A DNA stretch of 51,250 nt, taken from contig UCKU01000059.1 in the NCBI GenBank assembly GCA_900473185.1, forward strand, positions 1 through 51,250, given 5' to 3'. Below the pieces are notes generated by a model, which saw only the letters and a list, made by a program, of their open reading frames with translations, had not been told where the DNA came from and did no database searches. Below are positions 16,609 through 24,455 of the stretch, piece by piece. The position numbers and the translations under genes were made by a program. How positions within the stretch are numbered: the first letter of the stretch is position 1; every line of letters starts with the position of its first letter. The stretch is from Hyphomicrobiales bacterium (GTDB taxonomy: Bacteria > Pseudomonadota > Alphaproteobacteria > Rhizobiales > Rhizobiaceae).

Positions 16609-18824
16609 AGCGCAGTACTCCTCAATCTCAGCGAATTGCCGATCACGCTGACCGACGACAGGGCCATGGCGGCAGCCGCGATGATGGGCGACAGGAGAAG
16701 GCCGAAGGCGGGATAAAGAACACCGGCTGCAACCGGCACGCCCAAGGCATTGTAGATGAAGGCGAAGAACAGGTTCTGGCGAATGTTCGACATCGTCGCG
16801 TGGCTGAGCTGGCGTGCGCGCACGATGCCCTGCAGGTCGCCTTTGAGAAGGGTCACCCCGGCGCTCTCGATCGCCACATCCGTCCCCGTCCCCATCGCGA
16901 TACCGACGTCGGCTGCGGCAAGCGCGGGCGCGTCGTTGACGCCGTCCCCGGCCATGGCGACGATCCGTCCCTCGCCTCGCAGGCGCGACACGATCTTGCT
17001 CTTGTCCTCCGGCAGAACTTCCGCCTCGACTTCTGAAATGCCGAGCCTTCGGGCGACGGCCTGCGCCGTCGTCCTGTTGTCGCCGGTGAGCATGACGACG
17101 CGGATTCCGGCCTCGACCAGCGCCTTTACGGCAGTTGGCGTCGTCGCCTTGATCGGATCGGCGATGGCGAAGAGACCGGCCACCCGCCCGTCCATGGCCA
17201 TGAAGATGACCGTCGCCCCGTCATTGCGCAGTTCCTCGGCCCTGCCGGTCATGGAGGAGACGTCGATCTTCTCCTCCTCCATGATCCGGTGACTGCCGAG
17301 AATGAGGGCGTGGCCGTCGACCCGGCCGGTGACACCCTTGCCGACCGGGCTGTCGAAATCCTCGGCAGTGCCGAGCGCAATATCGCGTTCCCGCGCGGCA
17401 TTGACGACAGCAAGGGCAAGCGGGTGCTCGCTGGAATTCTCCAGTGTCGCGGCAAGGCGAAGCAGGTCGGTCTCGGACAGTTCGCCGCCCGGATCGATGG
17501 CTGTGACCCTCGGCCGTCCCTCGGTAAGCGTTCCGGTCTTGTCGACGACGAGCGTATCGACCTTCTCGAATCGCTCGAGGGCATCGGCGTTCTTGACCAG
17601 CACGCCGAGCCGCGCACCGCGTCCCACGCCGACCATGATCGACATCGGTGTCGCCAGCCCCAGCGCACAGGGGCATGCGATGATCAGCACCGCGACGGCC
17701 GCCACCAGGCCGTGCGCGAAGCGCGGCTCCGGGCCGAACAGCATCCAGATCGCGAAGGATAGGACCGCAATGACGATGACAACGGGCACGAACCAGCCCG
17801 ACACCTCATCCGCCAGGCGCTGGATGGGGGCGCGGGAGCGCTGCGCATCGGCAACCATCTGCACGATCCGCGAGAGCATCGTATCCCGGCCCACCTTGCC
17901 GGCTTCCATGACGAAAGCGCCGGTCTGGTTCATCGTGCCGCCGATGAGCTTCGACCCCGCATCCTTGGTCACCGGCATGGATTCGCCCGTGATCATCGAC
18001 TCGTCGACCGAGCTGCGGCCCTCGATCAGCGTGCCGTCCACCGGGATTTTCTCTCCGGGGCGCACGCGCAGGCGGTCTCCGACGATAACGAGATCGAGAC
18101 CGATATCCTCGTCCGTGCCGTCGGCATTCACCCGCCGCGCTACCTTGGGCGCCAAATCGAGCAGGGCGCGGATCGCTCCGCCCGTCTGCTCGCGGGCCCG
18201 CAGTTCCAGCACCTGCCCCAGGAGCACCAGAGCCGTGATGACGGCGGCCGCCTCGAAATAGACGGCGACGGAGCCCTCCCCGGAACGGAAAGTGGCCGGG
18301 AAGGCATCCGGAAATACGGTCGCGACGACGCTGTAGATCCAGGCGACGCCGGTGCCCATCGCAATCAGGGTGAACATGTTGAGGTGGCGCGTCACCAGCG
18401 ACTGCCACCCCCTCTGGAAGAAGGGCCAGCCCGCCCAGAGAACGACCGGTGTCGCCAGCCCCATCTGCAGCCAGTTCGATGTCTGCGAACCGAGCAGCAT
18501 GTGCAGGTTTGTCAGGTGCCCGCCCATTTCGAGAGCAAGCACCGGAAGCGAGAGCACGAGGCCGACCCAAAACCGGCGCTGCATGTCCCGATATTCTTCG
18601 CTCGGGCCGGTCTCCGCCGTAGCGACGACCGGCTCCAGCGTCATGCCGCAGATGGGGCAATTGCCGGGGCCGATCTGCCTGATTTGCGGATGCATGGGGC
18701 AGGTATAGATCGTGCCGTCAGGCACCCCCTGCTCCCGTTGCGTGACCGGCTGACCGGGCGGCGAATGATGCCCCTCGTGTCCCCGGTGATCGTGGCCGGC
18801 CTGGTTGTGGAGGTCATGTGTCAT
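16605..18824 (-). CDS. copA: Copper-translocating P1B-type ATPase
   Basis: 739 residues. A His-rich N-terminus (HDHRGHEGHH) leads to a heavy-metal-binding YHS-like domain, CPMHPQIRQIGPGNCPICGM, in place of the usual CxxC HMA domains. The core is complete: eight membrane helices, TGES actuator loop, CPC in helix 6 (IIACPCALG), phosphorylation site DKTGTLTEG, SEHPLA in the nucleotide domain and GDGVNDAPAL. Late helices carry FIYNALGVP and MALSSVSV, the Asn-Tyr and Met/Ser residues typical of Cu+ exporters. Start 18824 (MTHDLHN) is chosen because GGAG lies six bases ahead. It lies 13 bases after the oxidase gene, so both ends of copper detoxification are co-expressed. Confidence 0.92.
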   Translation of the reverse strand: MTHDLHNQAGHDHRGHEGHHSPPGQPVTQREQGVPDGTIYTCPMHPQIRQIGPGNCPICGMTLEPVVATAETGPSEEYRDMQRRFWVGLVLSLPVLALEMGGHLTNLHMLLGSQTSNWLQMGLATPVVLWAGWPFFQRGWQSLVTRHLNMFTLIAMGTGVAWIYSVVATVFPDAFPATFRSGEGSVAVYFEAAAVITALVLLGQVLELRAREQTGGAIRALLDLAPKVARRVNADGTDEDIGLDLVIVGDRLRVRPGEKIPVDGTLIEGRSSVDESMITGESMPVTKDAGSKLIGGTMNQTGAFVMEAGKVGRDTMLSRIVQMVADAQRSRAPIQRLADEVSGWFVPVVIVIAVLSFAIWMLFGPEPRFAHGLVAAVAVLIIACPCALGLATPMSIMVGVGRGARLGVLVKNADALERFEKVDTLVVDKTGTLTEGRPRVTAIDPGGELSETDLLRLAATLENSSEHPLALAVVNAARERDIALGTAEDFDSPVGKGVTGRVDGHALILGSHRIMEEEKIDVSSMTGRAEELRNDGATVIFMAMDGRVAGLFAIADPIKATTPTAVKALVEAGIRVVMLTGDNRTTAQAVARRLGISEVEAEVLPEDKSKIVSRLRGEGRIVAMAGDGVNDAPALAAADVGIAMGTGTDVAIESAGVTLLKGDLQGIVRARQLSHATMSNIRQNLFFAFIYNALGVPVAAGVLYPAFGLLLSPIIAAAAMALSSVSVIGNSLRLRSTAL

Positions 18825-18837
18825 GCTCATCTCCAGC

Positions 18838-20376
18838 CTAGAGCGCGTTTTCATAGGTTACGAAGGACATCATCCCCGTCGCCATGTGATAGAGGTGATG
18901 GCAATGAAATGGCCAGCGGCCGGGGTTCGGCGCGTCGAACTGGATGGCGACCTGCGCCATCGGCGGCACGAGAACCGTATCGCGAACCGCGCCGTCGATC
19001 CGCTTGCCGTTGATTGCCACGACCTGGAAATGATGGCCGTGCAGATGCATCGGGTGCGCCATCATCGACATGTTGCGCATCACGAGTTCCACGCGGTTCC
19101 CGGTCGCCACCTTCAGCGGCCCGTCCGCACTGCCGATTTCCCAGACGTAGGAGGCCATGTCGCCGCTCAATGTCAGGGCATAGGTCCGGTCCGGGGCGCG
19201 CGGAGAAAGAGGCCTGACGGCCTGCAGCCTCTCCTCCAGCGCCAGATCGAGAACCGGGCCATTGTCGGCGGCATCGGTACCGAGCTTTGCAATGCTGGCG
19301 CCCGCGGTGGCCAGGATGACGCCCGTCCGTTCCCTTGCCCCCTCGCGCAGCGCCAGGATGGGGAAGGCTCCGGAAGCGGGCGGCACCTGCAGGCGAATGT
19401 CCAGCCTCTGGCCCATCGAAACCGGGAAGCGCTGACCGGGAACGGGCACCACATCAATGCCATCGACTGCGATCAGTTCGCCGGCAAGGGTTCCGATGTC
19501 GATGGTGAAAGCCGTGGCGGTCGCGCCGTTGATGATCCGCAGGCGGACGCGTCCTCCCTTCTCGACGGCAATGACCTCGGGATCGTCGAGCGTGCGGTCA
19601 TTGGCAAGATAGGCGTCGTATTCGATGTCGTTCAGGTCCATGGCCATCATGCCGGGCATCGCCATATCGGGCATATTCATGCCCGACATACTCATGCCCG
19701 ACATGGATTGCCCATGCATGCCCTGCATGCCATTCATCCCCTGCATGCCCTCCATCCCCGCGCCCATAGAGCCGGCCATCGCGCCATGCCCCATGCCCTC
19801 GCCGGAGCTGGAGTTGGAGCTGGAGCCGGCGGCCTTCAATCCGCTCAGCAATTCCTCCGGCGTCTTGAATGAGAAGTCATGGAGCAGGATGACGACCTCC
19901 TGTTCGTCGCGCGCAAGGTCATCGGTCGTGCGCACGATCAGGGGGGCCGCCAGAAGGGATTGTTCCTGCAGCGTATGTGCGTGCATCCAGTGGGTTCCCC
20001 CCTGCCCGACAGGAAAGAGGTAGTGGCGGTTTTCACCCGCGCGCAGCAGTTTGGCCGGGTTGTCGGGCACCCCGTCCATGCCCCAGGGGGGCGTCAATCC
20101 GTGCCAATGGATCAGCGTGTCCTCTTTCGTCCGGTTCAGCAGATTGACGTCGAAATCGCCTCCCGCGTTGAGGACCAGTCCCGGCTTGCCGTCCGAAGTA
20201 CCGAGCCCGAATACGGTTGCGGCTTTCCCGTTCACCTCGAGGACGCGGCTGGAAACGGACAGATCGATGGTGCTGCTGGTCGCTGCTCGTGCTTCGTTCG
20301 ACCAGGGGTATTTCATTGATGGTGCGATGGCCGCTGCGCCAATGGCCAGCGTCTTCAGGAATTGTCGGCGATACAT
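18838..20376 (-). CDS. Multicopper oxidase, Tat-exported, Met-rich
   Basis: 512 residues from the MYRRQFLK start. YRRQFLKTLAIGAAAIA is a twin-arginine signal. Copper-ligand motifs are in order: HWHG (~90), HWMHAH (~129), HPMHLHGHHF and the C-terminal HCHHLYHMATGM holding type 1 and trinuclear ligands. Residues ~195-246 form an insert with about 18 Met in 52 residues (GMQGMNGMQGMHG, SGMSMSGMNM), comparable to the Met-rich segment of CueO-type cuprous oxidases. The protein should oxidise Cu+ in the periplasm. It follows the CxxxCxxC leader gene by 73 bases holding a hairpin, and precedes the copper ATPase. Confidence 0.92.
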   Translation of the reverse strand: MYRRQFLKTLAIGAAAIAPSMKYPWSNEARAATSSTIDLSVSSRVLEVNGKAATVFGLGTSDGKPGLVLNAGGDFDVNLLNRTKEDTLIHWHGLTPPWGMDGVPDNPAKLLRAGENRHYLFPVGQGGTHWMHAHTLQEQSLLAAPLIVRTTDDLARDEQEVVILLHDFSFKTPEELLSGLKAAGSSSNSSSGEGMGHGAMAGSMGAGMEGMQGMNGMQGMHGQSMSGMSMSGMNMPDMAMPGMMAMDLNDIEYDAYLANDRTLDDPEVIAVEKGGRVRLRIINGATATAFTIDIGTLAGELIAVDGIDVVPVPGQRFPVSMGQRLDIRLQVPPASGAFPILALREGARERTGVILATAGASIAKLGTDAADNGPVLDLALEERLQAVRPLSPRAPDRTYALTLSGDMASYVWEIGSADGPLKVATGNRVELVMRNMSMMAHPMHLHGHHFQVVAINGKRIDGAVRDTVLVPPMAQVAIQFDAPNPGRWPFHCHHLYHMATGMMSFVTYENAL

Positions 20377-20395
20377 AATGATATCTTTCGATCCC

Positions 20396-20412
20396 GGTCG
20401 GATAGTCCGACC
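20396..20412 (-). promoter_or_regulatory. Hairpin between Cys-motif leader and oxidase
   Basis: GGTCGGA and TCCGACC pair perfectly over 7 bp with a three-base loop, 19 bases upstream of the oxidase ATG. Between it and the leader stop, a second possible stem (CGGCC with GGCCG) lies directly after the stop codon. In the related cutF-cutO arrangement an intercistronic stem-loop governs downstream translation; the position here allows the same, as an inference. Confidence 0.5.
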
Positions 20413-20449
20413 TGTTGACATGACGGCCCGAGGCTTCAGGCCGGGTTCA

Positions 20450-20815
20450 TCAATGCAGGATGGATCGAGGCGGTTCGAAAACGGCGGGCGCGCCCTGCCC
20501 GGTCATTCCGGCAAACGCGCCGGGAAAATAGGATGGAGCGACATAACCGCTCCAGGCCGAAGCGGCGGGAGACGGGAGGCTCGCGACACAGACGATACAT
20601 GCGCCGGTGCAGCAAAGCCTGTCTTTCAGCTGCTTTTCCTGATGGCCCCCGTCAGCGGGCGCCTGTTGCAACAGCGCATGAACGGTCGAGACGGCGGCTT
20701 CGGCGGTGTGGCAGTCGGAAGGCATCGCCTGCGCCTGCGCATTGAGGAGCAGGCCCGCAAAAGCTGCAGCCATTATCCACCTCAATATTGTCGCCCACCG
20801 ATTTCGAACCGTCAT
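20450..20815 (-). CDS. Exported CxxxCxxC leader protein (DUF2946/CutF-like)
   Basis: 121 residues. A signal peptide (MTVRNRWATILRWIMAAAFAG, cleavage near AQAQA) precedes a short mature part. Its hallmark is LCCTGACIVC at 67-76, giving C69-x3-C73-x2-C76, the spacing known for DUF2946 proteins such as CutF and CruR. Near the C-terminus EPPR places a Pro-Pro six residues before the stop. In the known systems such small exported proteins control translation of the next gene in response to copper rather than working as enzymes. Here the next gene is a multicopper oxidase. An internal ATG at 20773 has a better ribosome site (GAGGTGG) but would remove the basic signal n-region. Confidence 0.7.
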   Translation of the reverse strand: MTVRNRWATILRWIMAAAFAGLLLNAQAQAMPSDCHTAEAAVSTVHALLQQAPADGGHQEKQLKDRLCCTGACIVCVASLPSPAASAWSGYVAPSYFPGAFAGMTGQGAPAVFEPPRSILH

Positions 20816-20925
20816 CGCCTTCAGCTCAATGCCGCCGTTTATCGCACAGTAGCCGCTTGCCCTATGCGCGCTTTGATCTTCATCAATATAGACCCGAGCC
20901 GCCTGTCAGGATATGGAGCAGTCCC

Positions 20926-21489
20926 GTGCGATCGCGAGCATTTGTTTTTGCCCGAGCCCTTGTTTTTGCGAGTGTCGTGTCCGCGCTTTTCTCCCTTCAC
21001 GCTGCCGGGCAATCGATCACGGATGTGGTGGCGCAGCGCCAGCAGCGCATGAAAGCCATGGCGGCAGCCGTAAAAACCATGGCGGGCATGTTCAAGTCAC
21101 CGGAAACCTATTCGCCGGCAGGCTTCAAGGACGCCGCCGAGACGATCAGGCGTCACTCCGCTACGAGCCTTCAGGCCGATTTTTCGGCGGTAACGGCCGC
21201 GCAGGGCTCCGAGGCCAGCGAGCTGATTGCAGCCGAGCGGGAGCGGTTCGCGCAACTTTCGGACGACCTGGAAAGATACGCCATGGCCGTGGCTTCCGCA
21301 GCCTCCGACAGTCCCGGCCCGATGCCGCAGGACATGCGGATGCGCGAAGGCGAAACGGTAAGCGGCGGGCCGCTTGCAAAGCGCCCCCGCAACGCGGCGA
21401 ATGAAGCGGCCATGTCGGCCGAGCACGCTTTCCATACGATGCTCGGGATATGCACGTCCTGTCATGCCCGATATCGGCTTAGAGAGTGA
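20926..21489 (+). CDS. Cytochrome c'-like protein
   Basis: 187 residues from GTG 20926, with GGAG seven bases upstream. A signal peptide (ALVFASVVSALFSLHAAGQ) is followed by a helical body (ITDVVAQRQQRMKAMAAAVKTMAGMF, FSAVTAAQGSEASELIAAERERF) and a single heme-binding CTSCHAR at the extreme C-terminus. That layout is typical of four-helix cytochromes c' and c556. It is first in the rightward copper operon and is followed by cytochrome b561, suggesting a periplasmic/membrane electron-transfer pair. Partner and redox role are inferred. The longer ORF to 20788 runs into the divergent promoter and is rejected. Confidence 0.8.
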   Translation: MRSRAFVFARALVFASVVSALFSLHAAGQSITDVVAQRQQRMKAMAAAVKTMAGMFKSPETYSPAGFKDAAETIRRHSATSLQADFSAVTAAQGSEASELIAAERERFAQLSDDLERYAMAVASAASDSPGPMPQDMRMREGETVSGGPLAKRPRNAANEAAMSAEHAFHTMLGICTSCHARYRLRE

Positions 21490-21566
21490 GGAGCCCGCAT
21501 CCCCTGCGGATTCGATACCCAATCTTTACCGGGACACGGCATCCTCCATCTCATTTGGAGGATCGG

Positions 21567-22064
21567 ATGCCCGACGGTTACAGGATTTCCCAGATCGCCC
21601 TGCACTGGCTCATCGCCGGGCTGCTGCCCGTGCAATACCTGACGGGAGGCAGTATCGAGCGGATCCATCATGCGGTGCACATGGGCATGCAGCCGTCGTC
21701 TTTCGATGTCTTTCAGCACCTGGTTCACAACTATACGGGAATGGCCATCGGAAGCCTCATGGGCCTGCGGCTCCTGCTGAGGATCATGCGGCCGCCCTCG
21801 CCGGCGATATCGCCGACGGGTGCGGATCGGCTGGCAAAGGTCCTCCACTTTGGCTTCTATGCCGTCATCATAGCCCAGGCCACACTTGGCTTCGTCGCCA
21901 GCTATCTGACCTTCTCCGTAGCACCACTCCATGTCGTCGGTTCCAATGTCATCCTGGCGATGGTCGCCCTCCACTTCGCCGCTGCTGCCTGGCACACGCT
22001 GATCAGGCGGGACGGAACACTCGACCGGATGATCCTGCCGCGTGACGACCAGCCTGTGGCCTGA
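21567..22064 (+). CDS. Cytochrome b561 family protein
   Basis: 165 residues with four hydrophobic helices. Candidate heme ligands are the His residues in ALHWLIAGLL, FQHLVHNYTG, LHFGFYAVII and ALHFAAAAWH. The ending, a basic stretch after the last helix (WHTLIRRDGTLDRM), is usual for bacterial cytochrome b561. GGAGG lies five bases ahead of the ATG of MPDGYRISQ. It lies 77 bases after the cytochrome c'-like gene. Family members move electrons between quinol and periplasmic carriers. Presence inside a copper operon suggests a link to copper redox state, which is inference. Confidence 0.85.
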   Translation: MPDGYRISQIALHWLIAGLLPVQYLTGGSIERIHHAVHMGMQPSSFDVFQHLVHNYTGMAIGSLMGLRLLLRIMRPPSPAISPTGADRLAKVLHFGFYAVIIAQATLGFVASYLTFSVAPLHVVGSNVILAMVALHFAAAAWHTLIRRDGTLDRMILPRDDQPVA

Positions 22065-22200
22065 ATCGCCGACGCCGACAAAAACCGCAATCGAACGCGA
22101 TAAAGATGTTGACCTTCCAGCAGGGGGAAGCCTTAGACGCACACCCGAACAGCCTCTCAAAGATCGCGAATCATTGGAAGGCCTGTCGAGGATAGTGAAG

Positions 22201-22225
22201 CGGAGCTGCCTTGATCGCAGCTCCG
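22201..22225 (+). promoter_or_regulatory. Strong hairpin just before second leader gene
   Basis: CGGAGCTGC and GCAGCTCCG form a perfect 9-bp stem with a seven-base loop, ending five bases before the ATG at 22231. The left arm holds a GGAG-like sequence. Folding would hide the ribosome-binding zone, so it may gate translation of the Cys-motif protein. No T tract follows, so a simple terminator is less likely. Confidence 0.5.
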
Positions 22226-22230
22226 GGGTT

Positions 22231-22665
22231 ATGGGCAAAATGTATCTGAGCGCACTGGGCAGACTGCTCCTTTTCGTGCGGCTGGTGATCATCGTATCGC
22301 TGGCAGGATACTCGCTGTCCAATGCGAATGCCGCCATGCACGGTTCGGCTTTCTCCGACGTGCAGTCGCCGGCGATAGTGGCTGGCGCGCATGACCACCA
22401 TGCCATGTCAGGCGACGATCATGCCGCTTCGAGCGAAGACGCCACGGTCCAGGGTGTTGCCGACCTGCATGATCACGGCTCGTCCACGAGCGATGACGAG
22501 CAACTTTCCAAGCAGCAATGCTGCAAGGATTTCTGCGGCGGCTTCGGCATCGTCTGCGAAGCTCACGAGGTCGGCGGACCCGTCATCTCTTCGATCCGCC
22601 AGTTCGTCGACGATCAGAGCATTCTGGGCGAAGTGCCGCCTCTTCATCGTCCGCCCAAGATCTGA
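22231..22665 (+). CDS. Exported His/Cys-motif protein, second leader candidate
   Basis: 144 residues. A signal peptide (RLLLFVRLVIIVSLAGYSLSN, cleavage near NANAA) is followed by a His/Asp-rich stretch (AHDHHAMSGDDH, DLHDHG) and the block QCCKDFCGGFGIVC at 96-109: C98-x3-C102, then Cys109. The C-terminus has two Pro-Pro steps (EVPPLHRPPKI). This resembles the CxxxCxxC leader of the opposite operon in size, export, Cys spacing and proline ending, though the third Cys is further away. The product may bind copper or act through its own translation. It leads the lipoprotein-TolC-oxidase genes. ATG at 22231 was chosen because upstream in-frame codons look noncoding. Confidence 0.65.
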   Translation: MGKMYLSALGRLLLFVRLVIIVSLAGYSLSNANAAMHGSAFSDVQSPAIVAGAHDHHAMSGDDHAASSEDATVQGVADLHDHGSSTSDDEQLSKQQCCKDFCGGFGIVCEAHEVGGPVISSIRQFVDDQSILGEVPPLHRPPKI

Positions 22666-22677
22666 ATAGCTGTCGTC

Positions 22678-22691
22678 CCCGCGTCTGCGGG
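22678..22691 (+). promoter_or_regulatory. Hairpin after second leader gene
   Basis: CCCGC-GTCT-GCGGG is a perfect 5-bp stem with a four-base loop, 12 bases after the leader stop and 62 before the lipoprotein ATG. The layout (Cys-motif gene, stop, hairpin, downstream copper genes) parallels the leftward operon. The short stem makes it weaker evidence on its own. Confidence 0.35.
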
Positions 22692-22753
22692 TCCGAAGGC
22701 ATGCCGTGGTGAACCGCGCCTGCCCGTGAGATTCTACTATTCGGATTTTTAAG

Positions 22754-22981
22754 ATGAAACCTTCCATATTGGTGGTGGGGCTGCCGCTTATTGCGGGCGG
22801 CTGCGCATCCACTCTTCCTCCCGATGTCATTGCACCCGTGGATGTCGAGCAGGCCTATTCCGTCCGACCGCTTCAGTATCGTTCGCCCGTCTCGGGATTT
22901 GTCGCCCGCCAGCCGGTCGATCCCAAGCCCTGGCGACAACAGAACGAAGAGCAGTCTCCGAAAAAGGGAGACGCTTCATGA
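22754..22981 (+). CDS. Small lipoprotein of copper operon
   Basis: 75 residues. MKPSILVVGLPLIAGGC is a lipoprotein signal with lipobox IAGGC. The mature part is short and Pro/Gln-rich (LPPDVIAPVDVEQAYSVRPL, DPKPWRQQNEEQ). The family is not recognised. The stop overlaps the start of the TolC-type gene by four bases (ATGA), implying translational coupling and perhaps a joint envelope structure. It may help assembly of the outer-membrane channel, as an inference. Confidence 0.75.
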   Translation: MKPSILVVGLPLIAGGCASTLPPDVIAPVDVEQAYSVRPLQYRSPVSGFVARQPVDPKPWRQQNEEQSPKKGDAS

Positions 22982-24441
22982 CAGCAATCAGAAAGCTTCT
23001 TGCTCTCACCGCCCTGCCCCTCGTCCTCGGAGGCTGCGTCAGCAGTGCCGAATATGCGGCGAAAGAGGCGGGCTTCGCGACCGTCTCCGCCAAGGTCGGC
23101 GGGGCTGCCTCCAAGCAGACCGTCTGGGTTCAAAACCGGCAGGAAGCCGAAGTGGCCTCCGCCAAGGTGAAGGCGCTCCTTGTCCGCAGGAAGACGCTGG
23201 ATGCGGAAACGGCAGTCCAGATCGCCCTCATCAACAACAAGGGCCTGCAGGCCGCCTATGCCGATCTTGGCGAGAGTGCCGCCGACGCGTGGCAGTCGAC
23301 GATGCTGCTGAACCCGACGGTCTCCGTCGGCTTTTCCGGCATCGGGACGCCGGGACTGGAAGCGTTCCGGACAATCGAGGGCGCGATCACCACCAACCTC
23401 CTGGCGCTGATGACCAAGAAGCGCGATATCGAGATCGCCGATACGCGTTTCCGCGAGGCTCAGCTGAACGCTGCGCTGCGGACGCTGCAGCTCGCGGCCG
23501 ACACGCGCCGCGCCTGGATCAACGCGGTCGCCGCATGGGAGAATGTGGCGCAGCTCCAGCGCGCGCAGGCTGCCGCCGATGCAGCCTCCGAGCTTGCCGA
23601 GAAGCTTGGCGAGACTGGGGCAATGGCCAAGGGAGCGCAGGCTCGCGAGCATGTATTCGCAGCCGAACTCGCCGGTGAAACCGCCAAGGCCCGACTGGCT
23701 GCCCGCCTGGCCAAGGAAGAGCTGACAAGGCAGATGGGCCTGTGGGGGCCGGATACCGAATTCCAGGTGCCGAACAGCCTGCCGCCCCTGCCGAAGACAA
23801 CAATGAAACGCGATACGATCGAGGCGGAAGCGCTGGGCAACCGCATCGATCTTCAGGTCGCCAGGCTCGAACTGGAAGCCACCGCGCGTTCCTATGGCCT
23901 GACCGAAGCGACCCGGTACGTCACCGACCTCGAAATCCGCACTGGCGCCGAGTCCGAGCGGGAAATCGGGGAAGACGGCAAGAAGGAGTGGGAGACGACG
24001 GCGACCGGGGAGCTGGAATTCGCGATCCCGATCTTCGACACCGGCAAGGCCCGCATGCGCAAGGCCGAGCTCGGCTACATGCGTGCGGCCAATCAGCTGG
24101 CGGAGAAGGCCGTCAACGTCCGCTCGGAAGCGCGATCGGCCTATGAGGCCTATCGGTCGAATTACGACATCGCCCGCCATTACCGCAACAGCGTCGTTCC
24201 GCTGCGCACCAAGGTCGAGGAGGAATCCCTCCTCTCCTACAACGGCATGATCACCAACACCTTCGAGCTGCTCACCGACACGCGGGACAAGATCAACTCC
24301 ATCCTGCTCTCGGTCAACGCGAAGCGGGACTTCTGGCTCGCGGACGCCAACCTCGCGCCAGCCGTCTATGGCGGCGGCACGTCTGCGGCATCGGCCGGGA
24401 CCGAGGTCGCCTCGTCGTCCGAGAGCGGCGGCGGTCATTGA
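22978..24441 (+). CDS. TolC-family outer-membrane channel lipoprotein
   Basis: 487 residues. The N-terminus has a lipoprotein signal (LTALPLVLGGC). Two long coiled-coil repeats follow, typical of outer-membrane efflux proteins: AVQIALINNKGLQAAYADLGESAADAW in the first half and the paired AEALGNRIDLQVARLELEA in the second, with closing ESLLSYNGMITNTFELLTDTRDKI. Such channels normally work with an RND pump or adaptor, but none is encoded in this operon. Its place between a lipoprotein and a multicopper oxidase suggests periplasmic copper export, perhaps with a pump encoded elsewhere. It runs up to 15 bases before the oxidase start. Confidence 0.88.
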   Translation: MTAIRKLLALTALPLVLGGCVSSAEYAAKEAGFATVSAKVGGAASKQTVWVQNRQEAEVASAKVKALLVRRKTLDAETAVQIALINNKGLQAAYADLGESAADAWQSTMLLNPTVSVGFSGIGTPGLEAFRTIEGAITTNLLALMTKKRDIEIADTRFREAQLNAALRTLQLAADTRRAWINAVAAWENVAQLQRAQAAADAASELAEKLGETGAMAKGAQAREHVFAAELAGETAKARLAARLAKEELTRQMGLWGPDTEFQVPNSLPPLPKTTMKRDTIEAEALGNRIDLQVARLELEATARSYGLTEATRYVTDLEIRTGAESEREIGEDGKKEWETTATGELEFAIPIFDTGKARMRKAELGYMRAANQLAEKAVNVRSEARSAYEAYRSNYDIARHYRNSVVPLRTKVEEESLLSYNGMITNTFELLTDTRDKINSILLSVNAKRDFWLADANLAPAVYGGGTSAASAGTEVASSSESGGGH

Positions 24442-24455
24442 GAAAGGATTTTCAC

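Noticed and set aside
18384..19872. Plus-strand ORFs opposite the copper ATPase and oxidase
   Set aside because: His/Arg-rich shadows of the minus-strand genes, produced by reading Met/His codons in antisense.
22873..24438. 521-codon minus-strand ORF opposite the TolC-type gene
   Set aside because: Antisense shadow in GC-rich DNA; composition is Gly/Arg/Asp-rich without motifs, while the plus strand gives a full TolC-family protein with a lipobox.
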